A DNA stretch of 47,289 bases from Holophaga sp. (GTDB taxonomy: Bacteria > Acidobacteriota > Holophagae > Holophagales > Holophagaceae). Positions within the stretch are counted from its first letter, which is position 1; each line of letters starts with the position of its first letter. Made by a program: the position numbers and the translations under genes. The stretch lies in NCBI GenBank assembly GCA_031292735.1, contig JARLGP010000108.1, forward strand, positions 1 through 47,289, written 5' to 3'. This document shows, piece after piece, positions 8,290-18,347 of this stretch. The notes below the pieces were generated by a model. That model ran no database searches and was not told the origin of the DNA. It saw only the letters and a program-made list of their open reading frames with translations.

Positions 8290-8347
8290 GCAGACTCCTA
8301 CAAACCTCCAGCTTCTCATGACCCGGGGCGTTCGTCTTGCCCGGGTC

Positions 8348-8376
8348 TTGGACCGGGGGGTGTTCCCAGAATAATA
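8348..8376 (+). promoter_or_regulatory. Sigma-70-type promoter for the phosphoesterase gene
   Basis: TTGGAC (8348-8353), a 17-nt spacer and ATAATA (8371-8376) lie ~35 nt before the ATG at 8413. The following tract is a run of ATAATAAA repeats, very AT-rich for this genome. It may also contain a leftward -10 for uup. Confidence 0.55.
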
Positions 8377-8412
8377 AAATAATAATAAAATAGAAAGATG
8401 CAGGGAGTCGCC

Positions 8413-9864
8413 ATGGGACACATCGGATCGGGTTCACGCTTCTGGAACGTGGCGGCCGGCCTGCTGCTGCAGGTTGCCCTCTGGGGGCAGGCCCCGGCGC
8501 CCGAGCCGTTCCTGGTCAAGCCGTACCTGCAGCTGGGCAGCGCCGCGCCGTCCCTGGATTCGCTCAGCCTGCTCTGGCACGGACCGGACCAGGACGGCGC
8601 CTGGACCGTGCTGCTGAAGGGCGCGGGCGGGGAGCGGATGATCCAGCCCGGCTGGACGCGGGTGGCGGTGGCCGGGGTGGCGCCGCACCGGGTCTACACC
8701 GCGCTGCTGCGGCCGCTGGCGCCCGGGGAGCCGTTCTCCTACCAGGTGCTGCTGGACGGGAAGCCGGTGTTCCAGGGCCAGGCCAGCGCCCGCAAGGGGG
8801 CCGGCGCGGCCACCCGGGTGGCGGTGGTGGGCGACCTGGCCCATCCCAACCCCAGGTCCAGGGCCATCGCCTGGCAGCTGTACCGGCAGCGGGCGGATAT
8901 GGTGGTGGTGGCCGGCGACATCGTCTACGAGGACGGCCGGATCCCGGAGTACCGCAAGCTGTTCTTCCCGGTCTACAACGCCGATGAGCCGAGCCCGGAG
9001 ACCGGGGCGCCGCTGCTGCGCGGCACCCTGATGGTGGGCGCGCTGGGCAACCACGACGTGGGCGAGCGGGGGCCCCGGCATCCCTACACCCGGAACCCGG
9101 ACGGCCTGGCCTACTACCTGTACTGGGACCAGCCGCTGAACGGGCCCGCGCTGCGGCCGGAGGGGCCCCACGCCCCGCCGCTGGTGCCCGGCCCGGACTG
9201 GACCTGGCAGGCCTTCCTGGCGGCAACCGGGCGCCGCTTTCCCACCATGGGCAGCTTCTCGTTCGATTCCGGCAACGTCCATTGGACCGTGCTGGACTCC
9301 AATCCCTACGTGCGCTGGGAGGCCAGGGAGCTGCGCGACTGGCTGGCCGCGGACCTGGACAAGGCCAGGGGCGCCACCTGGCGCTTCGTGGTGTTCCACC
9401 ACCCGCCCTTCAACCTGGCCGACCCCAATGTCTACCGGGAGCAGTGGATGGCCCAGCTGTGGCCGCTGCTGGAGCGGCACCGGGTGGACCTGGTGTTCAC
9501 CGGGCACGTGCACACCTACGTGCGCACCCAGCCCATCCGGTTCACCCCGGACACCGGCGCCCTGGCCGGGCTGGACCCCAGGACCCAGCAGGGCCCGATG
9601 CCCGGCCGGCTCACCTGGGACCGGCGGTTCGACGGCCGGAAGCGCACCCGGGCCCGGGGCGTGATCCTCCTCATCACCGGGGCCGGCGGCGCGCCGCTGC
9701 ACCTGAAGGGCAAGGCCGCCCAGCTGCCGTTGAAGCCTTACGTGGCGCGGAGCGACTTCGACGAGCAGTCCTTCTCGCTGCTGGAGATCCAGGGCCGCCG
9801 GGTCCGGTTCCGCCAGCTGGACGACCAGGGGCGGGAACTGGACCGGTTCACCCTCACCAAATGA
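8413..9864 (+). CDS. Secreted purple-acid-phosphatase-like metallophosphoesterase
   Basis: A 483-residue protein with an N-terminal hydrophobic leader (residues ~8-25, WNVAAGLLLQVALWGQ), implying export. A fibronectin-like N domain is followed by a calcineurin-like phosphoesterase core with the ordered metal motifs GDLAH, GDIVYEDG, GNHD, HHPPF and GHVHTY. The layout matches purple acid phosphatase-like enzymes, which hydrolyse phosphomonoesters with a dinuclear metal centre. It probably scavenges phosphate in the periplasm or outside the cell. The ATG at 8413 has GGGAG 5 nt upstream. It is convergent with xylA, only 4 nt away. Substrate unknown. Confidence 0.85.
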   Translation: MGHIGSGSRFWNVAAGLLLQVALWGQAPAPEPFLVKPYLQLGSAAPSLDSLSLLWHGPDQDGAWTVLLKGAGGERMIQPGWTRVAVAGVAPHRVYTALLRPLAPGEPFSYQVLLDGKPVFQGQASARKGAGAATRVAVVGDLAHPNPRSRAIAWQLYRQRADMVVVAGDIVYEDGRIPEYRKLFFPVYNADEPSPETGAPLLRGTLMVGALGNHDVGERGPRHPYTRNPDGLAYYLYWDQPLNGPALRPEGPHAPPLVPGPDWTWQAFLAATGRRFPTMGSFSFDSGNVHWTVLDSNPYVRWEARELRDWLAADLDKARGATWRFVVFHHPPFNLADPNVYREQWMAQLWPLLERHRVDLVFTGHVHTYVRTQPIRFTPDTGALAGLDPRTQQGPMPGRLTWDRRFDGRKRTRARGVILLITGAGGAPLHLKGKAAQLPLKPYVARSDFDEQSFSLLEIQGRRVRFRQLDDQGRELDRFTLTK

Positions 9865-9868
9865 AAAG

Positions 9869-11182
9869 CTAGATGTAGCGGTTGAGCAGGTTTTCCAGAT
9901 ACTCCTGGCGGCCGGACCGGGGGGTGGTGTCCACGTTCCGGTCCAGCACCCGGGCCGCCACCGCCTCGAAGGTCAGCTGTCCGGAGAGCAGGCGCTGGCC
10001 GTATTCGCCCTGCCAGCCGGCGTAGCGCTCCTGGACGTGCCGGTCCAGCTGGCCGTCGCTGACCATCCGTTCGGCCACCAGGAGGGCCCGGGCGCACAGG
10101 TCCATGGCGCCCACGTGGGCCTGGAACAGGTCATCGGGGGCGATGGACTGGCGGCGGATCTTGGCGTCGAAGTTGAGGCCGCCGGTGGTGAGGCCGCCGG
10201 CCTTCAGGATGTGGTACATGACCAGCGCCACCTCGCCCAGGTTGTTGGGGAACTGGTCGGTGTCCCAGCCGCAAAGCAGGTCGCCGCGGTTCATGTCCAG
10301 CGAGCCGAACAGCCCGTAGGCCGAGGCCAGCGCCACTTCGTGCTCGAAGGTGTGCCCGGCCAGGGTGGCGTGGTTGGACTCCAGGTTCAGCTTCACTTCC
10401 TTTTCCAGGCCGTACTTGAGCAGGAAGGCGGCCACCGCCGAGGTGTCGTAGTCGTACTGGTTCTTGGTGGGTTCGCGCGGCTTGGGCTCGATGAGGATGG
10501 GCCCGTCCAGGCCGATCTTGTGCTTGTAGTCCACCGCCATGCCCAGGAACCGGCCCATCTGGTCCAGCTCGGCCTTGAGGTCGGTGTTGAGCAGCGTCTC
10601 GTAGCCCTCGCGGCCGCCCCACATGACGAAGTTCTGGCCGCCCAGCTTGAGGGTGGCGTCCATGGCCTCCTTCACCGACAGGCAGGCCATGGCGAACACG
10701 TCCGGATCGGGGTTGCTGGCGGCGCCGGCCATCCAGCGGCGGTGGCTGAACAGGTTGGCGGTGCCCCACAGCAGCCGGATCCCGGTGGCCTCCTGCTTGC
10801 CGGCCAGCACGTCCACCATGCGCCGCAGGTTGTCCACCGTTTCCCGCACCGTGGCCCCTTCGGGCGCCAGGTCGCGGTCATGGAAGGTGTAGAACGGCGC
10901 CCCCAGCTTGACGAAGAACTCGAAGGCCACGTCCGCCTTCATGAGGGCCCCGGCCATGGCGTCGTCCAGCGCGTGCCAGGGGTGCTGGAAGGTGTCGCCG
11001 CCGAACGGGTCGTTGCCGTTCCAGCCGAAGCTGTGCCAGTAGCAGACCGCGAACCGCAGATGGTCTTCCATGCGCTTGCCCAGCACCACCCGCTCCCTGT
11101 CGTAGTAGCGGTAGGCCAGCGGGCTGGTTGCGTTGACGCCCTCGAACGGGATCGTGCCGATGCCCTTGAAGAATTCGCTCAT
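9869..11182 (-). CDS. xylA: Xylose isomerase
   Basis: A 437-residue class II xylose isomerase converting D-xylose to D-xylulose in the cytosol. Recognisable segments are [18 protein letters not shown] (sugar-binding Trp), [12 protein letters not shown] (catalytic His), [17 protein letters not shown] and [16 protein letters not shown] (metal-binding Glu and Lys), and [18 protein letters not shown]. It is the second gene of a leftward unit, 27 nt after xylB. The unit is divergent from a ROK regulator, the usual arrangement for xylose use. Confidence 0.96.
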   Translation of the reverse strand: MSEFFKGIGTIPFEGVNATSPLAYRYYDRERVVLGKRMEDHLRFAVCYWHSFGWNGNDPFGGDTFQHPWHALDDAMAGALMKADVAFEFFVKLGAPFYTFHDRDLAPEGATVRETVDNLRRMVDVLAGKQEATGIRLLWGTANLFSHRRWMAGAASNPDPDVFAMACLSVKEAMDATLKLGGQNFVMWGGREGYETLLNTDLKAELDQMGRFLGMAVDYKHKIGLDGPILIEPKPREPTKNQYDYDTSAVAAFLLKYGLEKEVKLNLESNHATLAGHTFEHEVALASAYGLFGSLDMNRGDLLCGWDTDQFPNNLGEVALVMYHILKAGGLTTGGLNFDAKIRRQSIAPDDLFQAHVGAMDLCARALLVAERMVSDGQLDRHVQERYAGWQGEYGQRLLSGQLTFEAVAARVLDRNVDTTPRSGRQEYLENLLNRYI

Positions 11183-11209
11183 GACTGCTCCTGTGGATGG
11201 GGACCTGGT

Positions 11210-12676
11210 TCAGAGGACATGCAGATCCCGGACGCGGGGATAGAGTGCCCGGAAGCATGAATAGCGTTCCAGCAGGATCTCCCGCTGGGGGTGCGAAGGC
11301 GTGAAGCAGCGGGTGATCTCGGGGGCCCGGCAGACCTCGGCTTCCCGGCCGCCGGCAGCCAGCCATCCCAGCCGGGCCGCGCCCAGGGCGGCCCCGGTCT
11401 CGCTGCCGGCCGTGGTGACGATTTCCGTGTCCAGGCACGAGGCGATCAGCTGGGCCCATTCCGGGCTGCGGGAGCCCCCGCCCAGCAGGGCCAGACGGCC
11501 CACTTCGGTGCCGGCGTCCTTCAGCGCGTTCAGGCCGTCCAGCAGGCCGAACGCCACCCCTTCCAGCACCGACCAGGTCAGCTGGGCCGGGCCGGTGTCG
11601 TGGTCCAGGCCGAAGAAGGCGCCCTGGGCCTCGGCGTCATTGTGCGGGGTGCGCTCGCCGGAAAGGTAGGGCAGGAAGATGGGCGCCCGGGCCAGCTGGG
11701 CCGGCGTGCTGGCCCGCACCAGGTCCAGCAGGGCGGCCTCGTTCCGGGCCCCCAGCAGCCGGGTCACCCAGGCCAGGCAGCTGGCCGCCGAAAGCATCAC
11801 GCTCATCTGGTGCCAGCGGCCGGGCAGGGCGTGGCAGAAGGCGTGCACCGCGGAGCCGGGATTGGGCCGGAACCGGTCGGTGACCACGAACAGCACGCCG
11901 CTGGTGCCCAGGGAAAGGAAGCCGTCGCCCGGAGCGGTGGCGCCGGTCCCGATGGCGCTGGCGGCATTGTCGCCGCCGCCGCCGGCCACGATGACCGGAC
12001 CGGACAGGCCCCAGGCCTTGGCCAGGCTGGGCCGCAGGATGCCGGAAGGCGCGCTGCCTTCCACCAGCCGGGGCATGTGCGCCCGGCTCAGCCCGGTGGC
12101 GGCCAGCAGCGGATCCGACCAGTCGCGCCTGGCCACATCCAGCCAGAGCGTGCCGGAGGCGTCGGACATGTCGCTCACCTTGTCGCCGGTGAGCATCAGG
12201 CGCAGGTAGTCCTTGGGCAGCAGCACGGTGGCCACCCTGGCGAACAGCTCCGGCTCGTGCCTGGCCACCCAGAGCAGCTTGGGCGCGGTGAACCCGGGCA
12301 TGGCCAGGTTGCCGGCCACCTGGGCCAGGGCCGGGAAGCGCTCGGTCAGTTCCACGCACTCGGCCGAAGCCCGGGTGTCGTTCCACAGGATTGCCGGGCG
12401 CAGCACCCGGTCTTCCGCGTCCAGCAGGGTGGCGCCATGCATCTGGCCGGAAAGCCCGATCGCCTGGATGGCTGCGAAGGCCCCGGGCGCCTGGGCGCGC
12501 AGTTCCAGCACCGCCGCGCAGGTGGCGGACCACCAGTCCCTGGGATCCTGCTCGGACCAGCGGGGATGGGGTCGGGCCTGGGGAATCCGGTGGCTGCCAT
12601 TCGTCACGATTTTATGATTATTTTGTAATAGGACAACCTTCACTTCGGATGTTCCCAAATCAATTCCCAGGAACAT
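11210..12676 (-). CDS. xylB: Xylulokinase
   Basis: A 488-residue FGGY-family kinase that phosphorylates D-xylulose to xylulose 5-phosphate for the pentose phosphate pathway. The N-terminal phosphate loop FLGIDLGTSEVKVVLL, the substrate segment SGQMHGATLLD, ILWNDTRA, and the C-terminal ATP-binding LLGGGSRSPEWAQLIA are all present, and the length is normal. It is the first gene of xylB-xylA. An 18-bp palindrome lies 33-50 nt upstream. The AT-rich 5' end of the gene (codons ~15-25) suggests a sequence kept unstructured for translation initiation. Confidence 0.95.
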   Translation of the reverse strand: MFLGIDLGTSEVKVVLLQNNHKIVTNGSHRIPQARPHPRWSEQDPRDWWSATCAAVLELRAQAPGAFAAIQAIGLSGQMHGATLLDAEDRVLRPAILWNDTRASAECVELTERFPALAQVAGNLAMPGFTAPKLLWVARHEPELFARVATVLLPKDYLRLMLTGDKVSDMSDASGTLWLDVARRDWSDPLLAATGLSRAHMPRLVEGSAPSGILRPSLAKAWGLSGPVIVAGGGGDNAASAIGTGATAPGDGFLSLGTSGVLFVVTDRFRPNPGSAVHAFCHALPGRWHQMSVMLSAASCLAWVTRLLGARNEAALLDLVRASTPAQLARAPIFLPYLSGERTPHNDAEAQGAFFGLDHDTGPAQLTWSVLEGVAFGLLDGLNALKDAGTEVGRLALLGGGSRSPEWAQLIASCLDTEIVTTAGSETGAALGAARLGWLAAGGREAEVCRAPEITRCFTPSHPQREILLERYSCFRALYPRVRDLHVL

Positions 12677-13242
12677 GACACCTCCAGCTTGAACTCGAAT
12701 TTGGCGAAGATTCAGTGTGGTGAATCATGAAAACAAAGGTAGCACCGATTTTTCATCGCCGATGAGACCGAGTTCGCCTTATGCCTTTACATTAATTTTT
12801 ATTCCATTATATCCAAATAGACGATGGCACTCTTCCCGGCAATACCCGCCTGAGGGGCAAAACACGGTAGTGAGCACCCAGTCATACCAGGATGGTTGAT
12901 GACTTCGATCAGGGTCATGGCCCTGTGTGGGATTGAGAACATCCCATGGTAGGGTCGTCACCGAATTAGTTCAAGGGCAAAATTAATAAATTTTTCTAGC
13001 CTAGAACTAAAACAATGAAAAATAATCAACATCAATTATTTAAATGTTTATGTAAAAATATGGAACCCTGAATGGGCATTTTCAAGCTCATCCCATGGTG
13101 GGCCCGGTGGTAGCATGGGGGCATCACCAGAGCTGATTGAAGACAGGTTGCAATGAGGGCCCCCCGGTGTTCCGGTCCGGGGGCCGGAATCCGGCGCCCT
13201 TTCGCGGGATCCTGGATCATGCCCGTTCCAGGAGGAGGCTGC
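12677..13242. other. 566-bp regulatory intergenic region between xylBA and the ROK gene
   Basis: No convincing ORF. Much of this gap, especially 12975-13070, is far more AT-rich than the rest of the window. It contains the GATTCA-N6-TGAATC palindrome (12709-12726); an interrupted inverted repeat GTCAT-a-CCA-gga-TGG-ttg-ATGAC (12881-12903); CAGGG-N6-CCCTG (12910-12925); and a direct repeat CATCCCATGGT(A/G)GG at about 12940 and 13089. These are candidate operators for the ROK repressor and for cAMP- or catabolite-type regulators. A small structured RNA is also possible. Confidence 0.55.
12709..12726. promoter_or_regulatory. Perfect palindrome GATTCA-N6-TGAATC, candidate xylBA operator
   Basis: Six-base arms are perfectly inverted around GTGTGG. 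It lies 33-50 nt upstream of the xylB start, where a repressor would block RNA polymerase. The adjacent ROK-family gene is the natural candidate binder. Confidence 0.5.
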
Positions 13243-14427
13243 ATGGCGGCTCGAATCAATTCCATGTCCATCCGGCGGGTCAACCGCGTCCGGGTCTTCC
13301 ACGCGCTCCGGGAGCATCCCTGCATCTCCCAGACCGAGTTGCAGCGCGTGACCGGGCTGGACAAGGCGACCACCTCCATGGTGGTCGCCCAGCTGCTGGA
13401 CGAGGGCCTGCTGGAGCGCGGGGAACCGGCCTCGGTGGACCGCCGGGTTGGCCGGCCGGAAACGGCCCTGTCCATCTCCCCCGCCGCCGGGGTCCTGGTG
13501 GGGGCCCGCCTGGAGCCGCGCAAGATCCGGCTCATCACCACCGACCTGGCCGGTTCGCCCCTGCAGCGGCTGGAGGTGCCCGGGAGCACGAACCTCAAGG
13601 AGGCCGTCGCGCTGTTCCACCAGGGCCTGGCCCGGATCCTCCAGGATACCGGGCCGGAACTGATGGTCCGCGGCATCGGGGTCGGCATCCCGGGACTGAT
13701 GGACCGGGCCGGGTGCCTGATGCTGGCCCCCAACCTGGGCTGGAGCGGACCCATCCAGCCCCTGCTGCAGGAGGGCCTGGACGCCCCCCTCTACCTGGAC
13801 AATGACGCCAACGCCGCGGCCATCGCCGAGCGGCTGTTCGGCGCCTGCCGGGGGTGCGAGAATTTCGTCTACCTCTCCTGCCATTCCGGCATCGGCGGCG
13901 GCCTGTTCCTGGAGGGGCGCCTCTACCGCGGCGCCCACGGCTTCTCGGGCGAGATCGGCCACGTGACCGTGGTGCCCGGGGGGCGGCCCTGCGGCTGCGG
14001 CAAGCGGGGCTGCCTGGAGACCTACGCGTCGGAGGCGGGCATCCTGCGGACCCTGGCCGAGCGGGGGCTGGGCTTCGAGGACCTGGTCGGCGTGGCCCAG
14101 GCCGCGGCCCGCCAGGACCCCGTGGTGCTGGCGGTGCTGGACGAGGTGGGGCAGGCCCTGGGCATGGCCCTTTCCAGCCTGGTCAACATCCTCAACCCGG
14201 AAATGATGGTGCTGGGCGGCACCCTGGCCAATGTCTTCGACTACCTGAAGGACGGGCTGCACCGGACCCTGGAGGCCAACGTCATGGCCACCCACCGCGC
14301 CGGCCTGCGGGTCATCCTTTCCCCCCTTGGATCCGAAGTCGTGCCCATGGGCGGCATCGCCCTGGCCATGGATGGATTCCTTTCGGCCCCGAGGCTGGAT
14401 GTCAGCCTCAGGCCAACATCCGCATGA
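13243..14427 (+). CDS. ROK-family transcriptional repressor (XylR-like)
   Basis: A 394-residue regulator: N-terminal MarR-like winged HTH (residues ~20-65, ISQTELQRVTGLDKATTSMVVAQLL) and a ROK sugar-binding domain. The ROK signatures are DNDANAAAIAERLFG, GIGGGLFLEGRLYRGAHGFSGEIGH, and the zinc-binding CGCGKRGCLETYAS. These repressors release DNA when their sugar binds. It stands between xylBA and the sugar ABC operon, so xylose or a related sugar is the probable inducer. I chose the ATG at 13243 because GGAGGAGG lies just upstream; the frame is open further but has no ribosome site there. Confidence 0.88.
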   Translation: MAARINSMSIRRVNRVRVFHALREHPCISQTELQRVTGLDKATTSMVVAQLLDEGLLERGEPASVDRRVGRPETALSISPAAGVLVGARLEPRKIRLITTDLAGSPLQRLEVPGSTNLKEAVALFHQGLARILQDTGPELMVRGIGVGIPGLMDRAGCLMLAPNLGWSGPIQPLLQEGLDAPLYLDNDANAAAIAERLFGACRGCENFVYLSCHSGIGGGLFLEGRLYRGAHGFSGEIGHVTVVPGGRPCGCGKRGCLETYASEAGILRTLAERGLGFEDLVGVAQAAARQDPVVLAVLDEVGQALGMALSSLVNILNPEMMVLGGTLANVFDYLKDGLHRTLEANVMATHRAGLRVILSPLGSEVVPMGGIALAMDGFLSAPRLDVSLRPTSA

Positions 14428-14575
14428 ACACCGCGCCGGGATCCCCGGCCCCAGCAGAGGCGAACTGACCCAGGCAGGCCAAATCCGAGCTTCAAGGCGC
14501 AGGGCGGCGACCCGCCTGGGAGGGGTGGTCTGTCCGGAAGGACTGGAAAGCCGGTCCAAGCAAATCAAAAAAAAG

Positions 14576-14604
14576 TTGCATTAATGTCATTGAATTCGGA
14601 TTAT
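14576..14604 (+). promoter_or_regulatory. Promoter of the sugar ABC operon
   Basis: TTGCAT (14576-14581), a 17-nt spacer and GATTAT (14599-14604) form a plausible sigma-70 promoter in an AT-rich stretch. The perfect palindrome TCTAATTAGA (14629-14638) follows near the expected transcript start, a position suited to a repressor operator. Confidence 0.5.
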
Positions 14605-14689
14605 CATTCTTCTCATCCTTCATCCCGATCTAATTAGATAAGAAATTAATTGCTGAATCCCACGCGGTACGGAGGGAGTCGTTGGCGCC

Positions 14690-16186
14690 ATGAGCTTGTG
14701 TGTATCGTTCGAAGGCATCATCAAGGAATTCGGTCCCGTGCGGGTGCTCGACGGGGTGAGCTTCGAGCTGCAGCCGGGCCGCGTCTACGGATTGATCGGG
14801 GAAAACGGCGCGGGCAAATCGACCCTCATGAAGATCCTCGCCGGCTATCACAGCGCCACCGGCGGCACCCTGCGCATCAACGGCGAGGCCCAGCGCTTCA
14901 GCAGTTCGCGGGAGGCCGAGCAGCAGGGCATCGTGCTGATCCACCAGGAGCTGAACCTGGCGGAGGAGCTGACCGTCGCCCAGAACATGTTCCTGGGCCG
15001 GGAGCTCCACCACGGCCGGCTGGTGGACGACCGCACCATGCGCGAACAGGCCCGGGTGGCCCTGCGCCAGGTGGGCTTCGACATCGATCCGGACACCAAG
15101 GTGCGCAGCCTGATCATGGCCGAGAAGCAGCTGGTGGAGATCGCCAAGGCCCAGGTGCGGCAGGCCCGCCTGATGATCATGGACGAGCCCACCGCCACCC
15201 TGTCGCCCTCGGAATGCGAGCGCCTGTTCAGCCTGATCGAGCAGCTGCGCGGCCGCGGGGTCACCATCATCTACATTTCGCACAAGCTGGATGAAGTGGC
15301 GCGGATCACCGACGAGGTGATCGTGATGCGCGACGGCCGGTTCGTCACCCGGGCAGCCACCGCCGACACCTCCCAGCAGCGCATGGCCAACCTGATGGTC
15401 GGGCGCGAACTGGCCGACATGTTCCCGCCCAAGCGGCCTTCGCCGGATTCAGGCACGCCGCTTCTGGAGGTGGCCGGCTTCAGTGTGCCGGGCTGGGCCC
15501 GGGAGGTGAGCTTCGACCTGTGGCCGGGCGAGATCCTGGGCTTTGCCGGGCTGGTCGGCTCGGGCCGCTCCGAGCTGTTCGAGGGCATCCTCGGCCTGCG
15601 CGCCGGAGGCACCGGACGGCTGCGCCTGGACGGGCGGGACCTGCAGCTCCGCAACCCGCGCGAAGCGGCCCGCAACGGCATCACCTACCTGAGCGAGGAC
15701 CGCAAGGGCAAGGGCCTGCACGTGAACATGCGGCTGCGCCCCAACCTCACGCTGATGGCGCTGGAGCAGCACGCGCACCCGCTGCTGTCGGCGGACTCCG
15801 AGCAGCGGGCCCTGGCCCGGGCCATCTCCGCCTTCGGCATCCGCACCAACGACAAGGCCAGCATCGCCTCGTCACTGTCGGGCGGCAACCAGCAGAAGCT
15901 GGCCATCGCCAAGTTCCTGGAGCCCGGCCCGCGAGTGTTCATCCTGGACGAACCCACCCGGGGGGTGGATGTGGGCGCCAAGCGCGACATCTACTTCCTG
16001 ATCGAGAAGCTGGCCGCCGAAGGCCGCGGAATCATCATCGTGTCATCCGAGCTGAACGAACTGATCGGCCTTTGCCATCGCGCCGTGGTCATGCGCGGCG
16101 GCCGGGTCATGGCCACCTTGCCAACCGAACGATTGAGTGAAGAGGAGATCATCGCCTATGCCACCGGCACTCACACCTCAAACTGA
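14690..16186 (+). CDS. Sugar ABC importer ATP-binding protein (CUT2 family)
   Basis: A 498-residue double-cassette ATPase of the RbsA/XylG/MglA type. The first cassette has a full Walker A (GENGAGKST) and a Walker B ([10 protein letters not shown]). The second has the degenerate P-loop GLVGSGRSE with the canonical CUT2 signature LSGGNQQKL and [15 protein letters not shown]. It energises uptake of a monosaccharide through the permease encoded next, which it overlaps by 29 nt. The N-terminal start has a GGAGGGAG ~11 nt upstream. The exact sugar cannot be read from the sequence; linkage to xylAB and ROK favours a pentose. Confidence 0.92.
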   Translation: MSLCVSFEGIIKEFGPVRVLDGVSFELQPGRVYGLIGENGAGKSTLMKILAGYHSATGGTLRINGEAQRFSSSREAEQQGIVLIHQELNLAEELTVAQNMFLGRELHHGRLVDDRTMREQARVALRQVGFDIDPDTKVRSLIMAEKQLVEIAKAQVRQARLMIMDEPTATLSPSECERLFSLIEQLRGRGVTIIYISHKLDEVARITDEVIVMRDGRFVTRAATADTSQQRMANLMVGRELADMFPPKRPSPDSGTPLLEVAGFSVPGWAREVSFDLWPGEILGFAGLVGSGRSELFEGILGLRAGGTGRLRLDGRDLQLRNPREAARNGITYLSEDRKGKGLHVNMRLRPNLTLMALEQHAHPLLSADSEQRALARAISAFGIRTNDKASIASSLSGGNQQKLAIAKFLEPGPRVFILDEPTRGVDVGAKRDIYFLIEKLAAEGRGIIIVSSELNELIGLCHRAVVMRGGRVMATLPTERLSEEEIIAYATGTHTSN

Positions 16187-17189
16187 AGCCCTGGACGCCA
16201 CCGGGGCCGAGGCCCCGGCGCCGAACCGGACCCGCAGACGCTTCAACCTGCAGGGCTACGGGCCCCTGATCGGCCTGGTCCTGCTGTCGGTCATCGGCAC
16301 CCTGCTGAACCACGACTTCGCCACCTGGGCCAACTGGATGAACGTGCTCACCCGCACGGCGCTGATCGGCATCATCGCCATCGGCATGTGCATCGTGATC
16401 ATCTCCGGCGGCATCGACCTGTCGGTGGGGGCCATGGCCGCGCTGATCGCCGGCAGCGTCATCCTCACCATGAACGCGCTGGTGGGCCATCTGGGCTCCT
16501 CGATGACCATCGTGCTGCTGGGCATGGCCATGGCCCTGGTCCTCGGCGGGCTGTTCGGGCTGGCCCACGGCGTGCTGATCACCAAGGGCCGCATCGAGCC
16601 CTTCATCGTCACCCTGGGCACCATGGGCATCTTCCGCGCCGTGCTCACCTGGTTCTCCAACGGCGGCGAGATCCCCCTGGACACCCACCTGGCGAACCTC
16701 TACGGGCCGGTCTATTACGGCGTCCTGCTCCGGGTGCCGATCCCGGTGTGGGTGCTGGCCGCCGCCACCCTGGCCGGGTCGGTGCTGCTCAACTACACCC
16801 GGTTCGGCCGCCACGTGCAGGCCATCGGTTCCAACGAGCAGGTGGCGCGCTACGCCGCGGTGGACGTCACCCGGGTCAAGGTGCTCACCTACGTCCTGCT
16901 GGGCGTCTGCGTCGGGCTCGCCACCCTGCTCTACGTGCCCCAGCTGGGCGCGGCCTCGCCCACCACCGGCCTGTTCTGGGAGATGGAGGCGATCGCCGCC
17001 GTGATGGTCGGCGGCACCGCCTTCAAGGGCGGCGAAGGCACCATCGTCGGCGCGGTGATCGGGGCCATGCTGCTGTCGGTGATCGGCAACATCCTGAACC
17101 TGACCAGCATCATCAGTGTCTACCTCAACTCCGCCGTGCAAGGCCTGGTCATCATCAGCGTCGCCTTCCTGCAGCGGCGCCGCCGGTGA
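16158..17189 (+). CDS. Sugar ABC importer permease (CUT2 family)
   Basis: A 343-residue inner-membrane protein with a ~35-residue polar N terminus, then about eight to ten hydrophobic segments. It carries the CUT2 permease signatures [17 protein letters not shown] and [23 protein letters not shown]. It would form the membrane channel with the ATPase upstream. The ATG at 16158 lies inside the end of the ATPase gene with GAGGAG about 10 nt upstream, implying coupled translation; a GTG at 16137 is the longer alternative. The substrate is the same unknown monosaccharide. Confidence 0.91.
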   Translation: MPPALTPQTEALDATGAEAPAPNRTRRRFNLQGYGPLIGLVLLSVIGTLLNHDFATWANWMNVLTRTALIGIIAIGMCIVIISGGIDLSVGAMAALIAGSVILTMNALVGHLGSSMTIVLLGMAMALVLGGLFGLAHGVLITKGRIEPFIVTLGTMGIFRAVLTWFSNGGEIPLDTHLANLYGPVYYGVLLRVPIPVWVLAAATLAGSVLLNYTRFGRHVQAIGSNEQVARYAAVDVTRVKVLTYVLLGVCVGLATLLYVPQLGAASPTTGLFWEMEAIAAVMVGGTAFKGGEGTIVGAVIGAMLLSVIGNILNLTSIISVYLNSAVQGLVIISVAFLQRRRR

Positions 17190-17278
17190 GCTTCACCTTC
17201 CGGCTCCACTCCCGGTGGCGGCCAGTCCTGGCCTGATCACCCCCCACCACAACCGTTTCAACGCACAAGGAGGAACCC

Positions 17279-18259
17279 ATGACTACGTCTTCCAGACTAC
17301 ACCGGCGCTCCGCGCTTGGAATCAGCCTGGCCCTGGCCGGCGCGCTGGCTGGATCCAGCGCCGCCTACGCCGCGGCGCCGGTCAACCTCGGCATCCTTGT
17401 CCCCTCGGCCTCGCACGGCTGGACCGCCGGCGTCATCTGGTGGGCCAACGAGGCGAAGAAGGAAATGGAAAAGGCCCACCCGGGTATCAGGATCACCATC
17501 AAGACCGCCGCCGGCGCCTCCGAGCAGGCCAACCAGCTGCAGGACATGGTCACCGTCACCAAGATCAACACCCTGGTGATCCTGCCCTTCGAATCCGCCC
17601 CGCTCACCCCTCCGGTGGCCAAGGCCAAGAACCAGGGAATCTACGTCACCGTGGTGGACCGCGGGCTGACCGACACCAGCGCCCAGAACGCCTACGTGGC
17701 CGGCGACAACGCGGCGTTCGGCAAGATCTCGGCCGAGTACCTGGCCAAGAAGTACAACGGCAAGGCCAATATCGTGGTGACCCGCGGCCTGCCGTGCATG
17801 ATCGACAACATCCGGATCGACGCGTTCAACGCGGTGATGAAGAACTACCCGGGGATCAAGATCCTCGACCAGCAGTACGGCAACTTCAACCGGGACGACG
17901 CCTTCAAGGTGATGCAGGACTACCTGGTCCGCTTCAAGAACATCGACGTGGTGTGGTCCACGGACGACGACATGACGCTCGGCGTGCTGAAGGCCATGGA
18001 CCAGGCCAAGCGCACCGACATCAAGGAAGTGCTTGGCGGCTCCGGTTCCAAGGGCATCATCAAGACCATCCAGGACGGCTCCAATCCGCTGATCCAGACC
18101 GACACCACCTACTCGCCCAAGATGATCTACGAGGCGATCAAGCTCACCGTCGACGCCCGCTCCAAGGGCGCCGCGATGCCGGCCACCACCCTCATCCCGT
18201 CGGTGCTGGTCACCCGGAACAACGCCAAGAACTTCTATTTCCCCAGTTCACCGTTCTAG
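17279..18259 (+). CDS. Periplasmic sugar-binding protein (CUT2 importer)
   Basis: A 326-residue RbsB-like periplasmic-binding protein. It has a classical Sec signal peptide (basic SSRLHRR, hydrophobic LGISLALAGALAGSSAAYA, cleavage after AYA-A around residue 31) and no lipobox. Typical features are VNLGILVPSASHGWTAGV at the mature N terminus, the KINTLVILPFES hinge region, and VVWSTDDDMTLGVLKAM. It delivers the sugar to the permease and ATPase encoded just upstream. AAGGAGGAA precedes the ATG. Placing the binding-protein gene last of the three transporter genes is common, but not universal, in CUT2 operons. Confidence 0.91.
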   Translation: MTTSSRLHRRSALGISLALAGALAGSSAAYAAAPVNLGILVPSASHGWTAGVIWWANEAKKEMEKAHPGIRITIKTAAGASEQANQLQDMVTVTKINTLVILPFESAPLTPPVAKAKNQGIYVTVVDRGLTDTSAQNAYVAGDNAAFGKISAEYLAKKYNGKANIVVTRGLPCMIDNIRIDAFNAVMKNYPGIKILDQQYGNFNRDDAFKVMQDYLVRFKNIDVVWSTDDDMTLGVLKAMDQAKRTDIKEVLGGSGSKGIIKTIQDGSNPLIQTDTTYSPKMIYEAIKLTVDARSKGAAMPATTLIPSVLVTRNNAKNFYFPSSPF

Positions 18260-18347
18260 TCCGCGGCTGGACGCTTCGTCCATGCCACCACGCCAGGAGC
18301 CGACGGCAGCTCAATCCAACACGTGCCGCATTTCAAGGGAGAACTCA

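Noticed and set aside
6448..8382. 644-codon plus-strand frame opposite uup
   Set aside because: Antisense shadow of a GC-rich gene; composition is biased to Gln/Gly/Val/Leu with no domain and no ribosome site.
12779..12961. 60-aa minus-strand ORF in the xylBA-ROK gap
   Set aside because: No ribosome site, non-native codon use, and it covers inverted repeats better explained as regulatory.
13153..13242. Extended N terminus for the ROK regulator
   Set aside because: Upstream ATG lacks a ribosome site and the extra residues are Pro/Gly/Arg-rich and unlike the family.
14528..14582. Hairpin GGACTGG-AAAG-CCGGTCC after the ROK gene as terminator
   Set aside because: It is followed by A residues, not T, on the plus strand, and the A8 tract belongs to the next promoter.
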